A DNA stretch of 15,040 bases from positions 1 to 15,040 of the forward strand of contig JAQBGV010000149.1 of assembly GCA_032128395.1 (NCBI GenBank). Reading direction: 5' to 3'. Below, piece after piece: positions 6,546 through 12,504 of this stretch. The notes below the pieces were generated by a model. The model worked only from the letters and a program-made list of their open reading frames with translations. It had not been told where the DNA came from and made no database searches. The position numbers and the translations under genes were made by a program. Positions within the stretch are counted from its first letter, which is position 1, and each line of letters opens with the position of its first letter. Source of the stretch: JAQBGV01 sp032128395. GTDB lineage: Bacteria; Planctomycetota; UBA8108; UBA1146.

Positions 6546-6581
6546 GGACTACGGGGTAAGGCCAGCGGCTCGGTGCGTCCG

Positions 6582-7829
6582 CTACTCCTCGAGGGACTCC
6601 GATGGGAGCAACAGCAGTCGTCGCGCGAGCGCCTCGCCGAGGTCGCTCCAGAAGGGGAGGGCGATCTCGTCGTAGCCGTATTCTCCATCGTTCACCGTAC
6701 TGTTGGGATTCGTGTAGAGACACGCGGTGACGAAGAAACTCCGGCCCGTTCCCAGGTGGACGACGTACGCGTTCTCGATGGAGAACCCGTACGCGAGCCC
6801 CACCTTGTCGTAGACGACGAGTTGCTCAGCGGGGATGACGCGGCGCAGCCCCGGCAGGAGGTAGCGGACGTAGTCATCGGGGTAGTTGCCGGGATCGTAC
6901 TCGGGGTTCCCGGATTCCCGGGGGAGCTCCCGGAGAGCCGCGGAGATGAACGCCCGCTGTTCGGGCGAGATTCGATAGCCAGGATTGAGTTCTGATAGCT
7001 CCGGACGCAGCGCGTCGATCATCACGTCCTGGAGGTCGAGGATGGAGACCGAGTTCTTCCGGATGAAGTCCATCGGCGTCTCGATCCTCTCCTCACCTCG
7101 GAAATGCGCGCTCCCGACTTGGAGCCCCGACCACCCGGAGCTGTCGATTTCGAGATCGCTATTGCGCTCGGGGATCTCGATCGTCAGTCCGTTCCCGACG
7201 AGGAATTCGATGGACGGGGTCTTTCGATTCTCCTCGAACTCCCGAAACTCGGCGAGTCGGTGCAGGCAGCGCACCGACGAGAATCCCGCCCGCCACGCGC
7301 GCTCGTTCACATCGCGATGCCCGAGCAGTTCGTAGAGGCGATTGAACGCGGTGTTGTCGGAGACGATGCAGAGTTTGCGGATCTCGTGACCGATCGTGAT
7401 CTTGCCGCCGGCGCGGTTCGAGGGGTCCAGCTCGTCGAGTTCCTCGTCGTCGAAGAGGGGGTGGATGCACAGTGGGGTGTAGAGATGCGGTGGAGGCTGG
7501 CGCTCCGTGTTCTCCTCGAGCCATTCGAGAGCGCCGAGGGCCGCAAAGATCTTGATCGAACTGGCGGGGTAGAAGTACTCCTGGTCGATTCGAAATGCAT
7601 GTCGAATCAAGTGCGGCGCCCTGTTCCCCTTCGGCTCGATCACCTCGGAGACGAGGATCTGCAAACGGTGGGCTTCGGCGGAATCGCGGATTGCCGTGAG
7701 GGTCGGCGGGTTCGCCAGGAGCTCCTCGATCCAGTCATCCTGGCGGGGCACTTCGTGTCGGATCGATGCGCATCCCACGGTGATGAAAGCGAGCAACACT
7801 GCGCTGTGTGCGAGTGAGAAGCGACTCAT
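6582..7829 (-). CDS. Class A beta-lactamase-like serine hydrolase, lipoprotein
   Basis: A 415-residue protein with a lipoprotein signal: a basic start, LLAFITVGCAS with the lipobox Cys near residue 20, so it should be anchored in an envelope membrane. FYPASSIKIFAALGALEWL carries S90-x-x-K93, and IVSDNTAFNRLYELL carries S157-D158-N159, both in class A beta-lactamase/transpeptidase style. The third motif appears as YDKVGLAYGFSIENAYVV with K342-V-G in place of K-T-G. The protein is much longer than a class A beta-lactamase (about 290 residues); the extra sequence lies mainly between SDN and KVG. Its ATG overlaps the stop of the upstream synthase gene (ATGA), with a GGGGAGGGGG ribosome site inside that gene. 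It could be a beta-lactamase, a peptidoglycan enzyme or an esterase; the changed third motif argues against assuming resistance. Confidence 0.78.
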   Translation of the reverse strand: MSRFSLAHSAVLLAFITVGCASIRHEVPRQDDWIEELLANPPTLTAIRDSAEAHRLQILVSEVIEPKGNRAPHLIRHAFRIDQEYFYPASSIKIFAALGALEWLEENTERQPPPHLYTPLCIHPLFDDEELDELDPSNRAGGKITIGHEIRKLCIVSDNTAFNRLYELLGHRDVNERAWRAGFSSVRCLHRLAEFREFEENRKTPSIEFLVGNGLTIEIPERNSDLEIDSSGWSGLQVGSAHFRGEERIETPMDFIRKNSVSILDLQDVMIDALRPELSELNPGYRISPEQRAFISAALRELPRESGNPEYDPGNYPDDYVRYLLPGLRRVIPAEQLVVYDKVGLAYGFSIENAYVVHLGTGRSFFVTACLYTNPNSTVNDGEYGYDEIALPFWSDLGEALARRLLLLPSESLEE

Positions 7830-8836
7830 CGGTCGTCCCCCTCCCCGAGCAGGGGTGCGAGTCGAGAGGCGAGCGCCCCGATTTCATCCCGCGTGCGTTC
7901 CGCCGAGATCATCAAACGCAGGTAGCCGTGGGCGGGCCCGTCGGGGTAGCGGATGTGAGGGACGTCGAAGCCGCTCTCTGCGAGCGCGCGGGAGGTCATC
8001 GCGAGGCGCCCTTCGTTCCTGCGATCGATGCGAAAGACGGGGAGAGCGGCTCCGGGGAGCGAAACCCCCGCGGCGGGCAGCAGCTCCCGGGCGGTCGCGA
8101 TCGCGTCGACGAGAGCGCGGTGTCTTTCGGGCTCGTCGCGCAGGATCGTGAGCGCGGCGAGTCCGGCGGCTGCCCAGGCGGGGGGGAGCGCGGTCGACCC
8201 GACATGCAAGTCGCTGCGGACGACGCGCTCGATCACCTCCCGCGGACCGGCCACCGCACCTCCGGCGCACCCGAGTGCTTTCGAAAGGGTGACGGTGTGC
8301 ACGACCCGCAGATCGTCGATCCCGTGGTGGCGCACGCTGCCGCGCCCGCCGGGACCGGTGACTCCGAGGCCGTGGCAGTCATCGACGATCAGCCATCCAT
8401 CGTCCGGAAGCGCTGCGAGCAGCGCGGGAAGATCGGCGATCTCGCCGCGCGACGGGAACACGCCATCGGTCATGACGACGCGATGGCCCGCCCGTCTCTC
8501 GAGCGGTCGTGCGCCCGCGAGCGATGCCGCTGCGCGCAGGCTCGAGTGAGAGCGTGGATCGATGTGAATCGCTTCCCCCGGCTCGATGACGGCACCCCCG
8601 AGCGCGAAGTTCGCGAGTATTCCGGAAGGGAGGAGGAGCGCCGCCTCCGTCCCGAGGAACTCCGCGAGTGCGGCCTCGAGCGCGTCGTGTGCGGGGTGCC
8701 CCCCGGTGGTTGCGCGGGAGGCCCCGGCGCCGAGCCCGGAGCGCGAGAGCTCCTCCGACGCCGCCCGAAGGACGCGTGGGTCCCGGCGGAGGCCGAGGTA
8801 GTCGCAACCGGCGAAGGAGATCGGGGGTGGAGCCAT
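7826..8836 (-). CDS. PLP-dependent alpha-oxoamine synthase (BioF/KBL family)
   Basis: A 336-residue fold-type I aminotransferase-family enzyme that condenses an acyl thioester with an amino acid. FAGCDYLGLRRDP opens the family core, GAGASRATTGGHPAHDALE gives the glycine-rich substrate region, VDDCHGLGVTGPGGRG has the PLP-ring Asp at 153 and His at 155, and VTLSKALGCAGG has the PLP-binding Lys at 186. E. coli BioF is about 384 residues; here the N-terminal ~45 residues before N-Y-L-G-L are absent. The start is the ATG at 8836; a longer open frame upstream runs through the divergent gene and is a shadow. BioF, 2-amino-3-ketobutyrate ligase and serine palmitoyltransferase-like functions cannot be separated from this sequence, and no biotin genes lie nearby. 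It is first in an operon with the beta-lactamase-like lipoprotein. Confidence 0.82.
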   Translation of the reverse strand: MAPPPISFAGCDYLGLRRDPRVLRAASEELSRSGLGAGASRATTGGHPAHDALEAALAEFLGTEAALLLPSGILANFALGGAVIEPGEAIHIDPRSHSSLRAAASLAGARPLERRAGHRVVMTDGVFPSRGEIADLPALLAALPDDGWLIVDDCHGLGVTGPGGRGSVRHHGIDDLRVVHTVTLSKALGCAGGAVAGPREVIERVVRSDLHVGSTALPPAWAAAGLAALTILRDEPERHRALVDAIATARELLPAAGVSLPGAALPVFRIDRRNEGRLAMTSRALAESGFDVPHIRYPDGPAHGYLRLMISAERTRDEIGALASRLAPLLGEGDDR

Positions 8837-8918
8837 GGGTGCGGATCGTACCCGCTCGTCTGGGGACTGGCGCTCCCTGAGGGGGCTGCGAGCCAGCCCC
8901 CTGGGTAGGATCTGTGCC
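8837..8918. promoter_or_regulatory. Shared divergent promoter region
   Basis: These 82 bp separate the start codons of the oxoamine synthase (minus) and the FAD oxidoreductase (plus), so promoters for both operons should lie here or inside the 5' ends of the genes. I cannot read clear -10/-35 boxes. The only structure is the hairpin at 8880-8902. Confidence 0.5.
8880..8902 (+). promoter_or_regulatory. Perfect 9-bp-stem hairpin in the 5' leader of the oxidoreductase gene
   Basis: AGGGGGCTG, loop CGAGC, CAGCCCCCT. It ends four bases before the AGGA ribosome site (8907-8910) of the gene starting at 8919. It has no following T-run. It could be a leader structure, an operator for a dimeric regulator of the divergent operons, or a boundary element. 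Confidence 0.5.
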
Positions 8919-10313
8919 ATGTACCACCCGCGCGACCTCGACCTCCTCCTGATCGGCGGCGGCCCCGCCGGTGCCCTGCTCGCCGCCCTCGTCGCCGAGT
9001 CGGGGGGCTCGGTGCTCCTCGTCTCGCGGCGCGGCCCCGGGCACGGCCTCGCCGAGGAGACCCTGGTTCCTGCGGCCCAGGGCCTCCTCGCTCGCACCGG
9101 GGTCATCGAAGTGATCGAATGGCATCGCTTTCTCGCCCCTCCCACCCACACCGCGATCTGGGGGGAGCCGCGACCAGTCGTTCGACCGCCCGCGCCCGTC
9201 GAGGCGAATTCGCAAGGCTTCCAAGTGCACCGCCCGACTTTCGATGCTGCGCTCCGCACCCGGGCCGAGCTCGCCGGCGCGACGATCATCGAGGGGCGCG
9301 TGGACGGCTCGCTCGACGATGAAGAGGTCCTGCTCCGCACTCCGACCGGACCCTTGCGCGTCCACGCCCGTCACCGCGTCGTCGCGACCGGACGCAGCGG
9401 CCCGGGGCGCCTGACCGCATGCGAGGGCGCCGAGCGAGGGCCCGAGACGATCGCCCTCTCCTCCGATGCCCCCGCCCCGCCGCCAGACATGACCGGCAAC
9501 GGCATCGAAGCGATCCGGGCGGGTTGGCTCTGGTGGATTCTCCACCGCGACGGCGGCGCGAGCCTCAGTCTGTTCTGCGACGGCGAGGAATTGCGCGGCC
9601 GGGGGAGCGAGGAGCTGTGGAGCGAGGCGATCGCCCGCGCGGTCGGCCCCGCGGCGGGTTGGAGTGCTCCGCTCCGTCGCGGAGTCGTCGCGACGACCCG
9701 GCGCACGGTTCCGACCGGCACCGCGTGGCTCGTCGGCGATGCCGCTTCGGCGATCGATCCCCTGTCGAGTCAGGGGGTCGAGAAAGCGCTCGCCTCGGCG
9801 GAGCGGGTCGCGCTCGCCATCGCGTCGGCGATCGAGCGACCGGCGGAACACGAAGCACTCGCGCAGCACCTGGTCGAGTGGGAAGCGGGTCTGCACCGCG
9901 CGCACGCTCGACGCGCCGCCGAGATCTACCGTCGCGAGGAACGCTTCTCGGATGCCACGTTCTGGCGGACACGCCGTCCCGAGAAGAGCGACATGCCCCC
10001 CCCTCTGCTCCTCGATGCCGAACTCCGCGTCGCTCCCGCGCTCCGCTCCGCGAGCACCTACCGACCGCGCGGAAGCACCTTGGTCACGGTCGAGGGGTAC
10101 GCTCTGGCGGGCGCCCCCCCGATCGACAGAATCGGCCCGATCCCCGCCGGCGACCTGGTGGCGGCGGCGCGCCCGGGGGGGCGTCTCTCTGAGATCGTCG
10201 AACGCGCCGGTCAGCGTCCGGCCCTGCAGGGGTGGCGGCGGGACGACGTCGCACGGGCGCTCGAACTGATGGCGGCGCGTGGTTGGCTCGAACCGAAGGA
10301 AAGGGCGGTGTGA
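8919..10313 (+). CDS. FAD-dependent oxidoreductase (flavin monooxygenase/halogenase-like, LodB/QhpG-like)
   Basis: A 464-residue group A-type flavoprotein. LDLLLIGGGPAGALLAALVA has the Rossmann G13-G-G-P-A-G18 for FAD. The central part includes VHRPTFDAALRTRAELAGA, the usual helix before a substrate-domain strand, and VVATGRSG. WLVGDAASAIDPLSSQGVEK has the second FAD motif G273-D274 and the DPLSSQG turn at 280-286, typical of halogenase and protein-modifying monooxygenases such as LodB and QhpG. After about residue 370 comes an extension ending in GRLSEIVERAG and RRDDVARALELMAARGWLE, like a small PqqD- or winged-helix-type module. The substrate is unknown and no peptide-cofactor genes are in the window. 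The ATG at 8919 with AGGA eight bases before was preferred to an in-frame ATG at 8835. The stop overlaps the next start by one base. Confidence 0.8.
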   Translation: MYHPRDLDLLLIGGGPAGALLAALVAESGGSVLLVSRRGPGHGLAEETLVPAAQGLLARTGVIEVIEWHRFLAPPTHTAIWGEPRPVVRPPAPVEANSQGFQVHRPTFDAALRTRAELAGATIIEGRVDGSLDDEEVLLRTPTGPLRVHARHRVVATGRSGPGRLTACEGAERGPETIALSSDAPAPPPDMTGNGIEAIRAGWLWWILHRDGGASLSLFCDGEELRGRGSEELWSEAIARAVGPAAGWSAPLRRGVVATTRRTVPTGTAWLVGDAASAIDPLSSQGVEKALASAERVALAIASAIERPAEHEALAQHLVEWEAGLHRAHARRAAEIYRREERFSDATFWRTRRPEKSDMPPPLLLDAELRVAPALRSASTYRPRGSTLVTVEGYALAGAPPIDRIGPIPAGDLVAAARPGGRLSEIVERAGQRPALQGWRRDDVARALELMAARGWLEPKERAV

Positions 10314-12478
10314 TGCAGCTCCACGCCTTTCTCTGCACCCTGGTCCTCTCGCTCTCCCCGCTCTCCGCCATCGCCGCCGACTGGCTCCTCGATCCCACTC
10401 AGTTCCAGGCGCAGATCACGCGTCAGGGTGACGACGTCGTCCTCGAGAACGGGCTCGTCCGCCGCGTCATCCGCATCGCCCCCGGGGTGGCGACGATCGC
10501 GTTCGACCGACTCCCGACCGGCGAAGCGATCCTACGCGCGGTGAAGCCCGAAGCGCGCATCACGCTCGATGGGAAGAGCTGGAACGTCGGCGGCCTCCTC
10601 GGCCAACCGGACCTCGCGTACCTCACCCCCGAGTGGCTCGCCACTCTGCGCGGCGACCCGGAGGCACTCCTCTACTCATCGCACGAGATCGGTCCGACGA
10701 CCGCGCCCTTCGAGTGGCGCCGGATTCGTCACCACGAAGATCGACCGTGGCCACCCCCCGGACGCGCACTCACCCTTCGACTGATCCCGCCGGGAGGTCA
10801 GCTCCCCGGTGTGAGCGTGGTCGTCCACTACGAAATCTACGACGGGATACCCCTCATCGCGAAGTGGCTGGAGATCGTCAACGATTCCCACACTCCGATC
10901 GAAGTCGACCGCTGCGTGACCGAAATCCTCGCGGTGGTGGAGCACGAGTCGACCGTCGAGCCGTCCGCGAGTCTCACCCCCCAGATCCTCCACGTCGAGA
11001 GCGACTACTGCTTCGGGGGGATGGATCGCAACTCCTCCGACGTCACCACGCACTGGCTCCCCGATCCCGACTACCACACGCAGGTCAACTACGCGAAGCA
11101 GACCCTCTGCCTCCTCGAGAGCAAGCCCCCCGAGGGACCGGACGTGATCCTCGGCCCCTCGGCGACGTTCACGAGTTTCCGCACCTTCGAGCTGGTACAC
11201 GACTCGAGCGACCGCGAGCGCCGGGGGCTCGCGGTGCGGCGCATGTACCGCACCATCGCACCGTGGTGCACCGAGAACCCGCTGATGATGCACGTGCGGC
11301 ACTCCGATCCGGAGTCGCTCGAGCGCGCGATCGAACAGTGTGCCGAGGTCGGATTCGAAATGCTGATCCTGACCTTCGGGAGCGGCTTCGACATCGAGAA
11401 CGAGGATGCGGCGAATCTCGCGCGCTTTCGAGAAGCGGTCGCGCACGCCGCGGAGCGCGGCATCGAACTCGGCGGATACACCCTCCTTTCGAGTCGTCGC
11501 ATCGGCCCCGAGACCGATGTCATCGACCGCGAGACGGGGAAACCGGGGGGCGCGAAATTCGGGAACGCCCCCTGTATCGGGAGCGAGTGGGGGAGGGAGT
11601 ACTTCCGCAAGCTGGAGCAGTTCATCGAGGCGACCGACTTCCGCCTGATCGAGCACGATGGGAGCTACCCAGGAGACTTCTGCGCCTCGACGACGCACCC
11701 CGGTCACCGCGGGAATGGCGACAGTCAGTGGCGACAGTGGGAGACGATCCGCGACTTCTACCGCTGGTGTCGCGGTCGCGGCGTGTACCTGAACGTCCCG
11801 GACTTCTACTACCTGAATGGCTCGAACAAGTGCGGGATGGGCTACCGGGAGACGAACTGGTCCCTCCCGCGCGCGCAGCAGCTGCTCCACGCGCGTCAGA
11901 ACATCTACGACGGCACTTGGCAGAAGACCCCGAGCATGGGATGGATGTTCGTCCCGTTGACCGAGTACCACGGCGGCGGCCCGGCGGCGACCCTCGAACC
12001 GCTCGAGGAGCACCTCGACGACTACGAGGCGCATCTCGCGGTGAACCTCGGCTCGGGGGTCCAGGCGTGTTGGCGCGGCCCTCGGCTCTACGACTCCGAG
12101 AAGACGCGGGACCTCGTGAAGAAGTGGGTCGACTTCTACAAGGAGAACCGCGCGATCCTGGAGTCCGATGTGATCCATCTCCGCCGCGCCGATGGTCGCG
12201 ATTGGGACGGGCTATTGCACGTGAACCCGACCCTCGAGACCCGCGCGTTCGCGATGCTGCACAACCCGCGTGAAGAGGCGCTGACCCGAACGATCACCCT
12301 GCCGCTCTACTACGCTGGCCTCACCGACTCCGCGGTGATCCGGATCGGAGAGCACGGCGAGCCGGTCGACCACCCGTTGAATCGCGCCTACGAGGTCGAG
12401 GTCGAGGTGACGATCTCCGCGCAGAAGTGGCTCCCGATCTGGGTCACGACGCCGTCGAACCGAAGGACGAGCGACTGA
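10313..12478 (+). CDS. Secreted alpha-galactosidase-like glycoside hydrolase
   Basis: A 721-residue exported protein. MQLHAFLCTLVLSLSPLSAI followed by AA is a Sec signal peptide with cleavage near residue 22. Residues ~23-300 are a beta-rich domain (LENGLVRRVIRIAPGVATIA, VHYEIYDGIPLIAKWLEIVN) as in the N-terminal domain of GH36-like enzymes. The middle is a TIM-barrel region (FEMLILTFGSGFDIENED, IELGGYTLLSS, FRLIEHDGSYPGDFC, VYLNVPDFYYLNGSNK). D449 in IEHDGSYPGD is the best nucleophile candidate, by analogy to clan GH-D. A beta-sandwich end follows (LTRTITLPLYYAGLT). I recall close relatives annotated as alpha-galactosidases in Planctomycetota, Verrucomicrobiota and Bacteroidota, but the true substrate is not readable. 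Its ATG overlaps the upstream TGA (TGATG), with an AAGGAAAGGG stretch upstream, so it is co-transcribed with the oxidoreductase. Confidence 0.8.
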   Translation: MQLHAFLCTLVLSLSPLSAIAADWLLDPTQFQAQITRQGDDVVLENGLVRRVIRIAPGVATIAFDRLPTGEAILRAVKPEARITLDGKSWNVGGLLGQPDLAYLTPEWLATLRGDPEALLYSSHEIGPTTAPFEWRRIRHHEDRPWPPPGRALTLRLIPPGGQLPGVSVVVHYEIYDGIPLIAKWLEIVNDSHTPIEVDRCVTEILAVVEHESTVEPSASLTPQILHVESDYCFGGMDRNSSDVTTHWLPDPDYHTQVNYAKQTLCLLESKPPEGPDVILGPSATFTSFRTFELVHDSSDRERRGLAVRRMYRTIAPWCTENPLMMHVRHSDPESLERAIEQCAEVGFEMLILTFGSGFDIENEDAANLARFREAVAHAAERGIELGGYTLLSSRRIGPETDVIDRETGKPGGAKFGNAPCIGSEWGREYFRKLEQFIEATDFRLIEHDGSYPGDFCASTTHPGHRGNGDSQWRQWETIRDFYRWCRGRGVYLNVPDFYYLNGSNKCGMGYRETNWSLPRAQQLLHARQNIYDGTWQKTPSMGWMFVPLTEYHGGGPAATLEPLEEHLDDYEAHLAVNLGSGVQACWRGPRLYDSEKTRDLVKKWVDFYKENRAILESDVIHLRRADGRDWDGLLHVNPTLETRAFAMLHNPREEALTRTITLPLYYAGLTDSAVIRIGEHGEPVDHPLNRAYEVEVEVTISAQKWLPIWVTTPSNRRTSD

Positions 12479-12504
12479 GCGGGCGACTCCGTCGGCGGGT
12501 TCGG

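Noticed and set aside
6563..6583. Possible terminator between the convergent genes ending at 6545 and 6582
   Set aside because: Only a 5-bp stem (AGCGG/CCGCT) with a 10-base loop and no T-run; too weak.
8379..9905. A 508-codon minus-strand open frame over the FAD oxidoreductase and synthase
   Set aside because: It crosses two well-supported genes on both strands and has no recognisable domain; it is a shadow frame.
10676..12178. A 500-codon minus-strand open frame opposite the glycoside hydrolase
   Set aside because: It has low-complexity Val/Arg/Glu/Leu content typical of antisense of GC-rich genes, while the plus strand has a signal peptide and family motifs.
12479..12504. Possible bidirectional terminator between the glycosidase and RHS genes
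   Set aside because: Only short CGAC/GTCG-type pairing is visible in 26 bp; no convincing stem.
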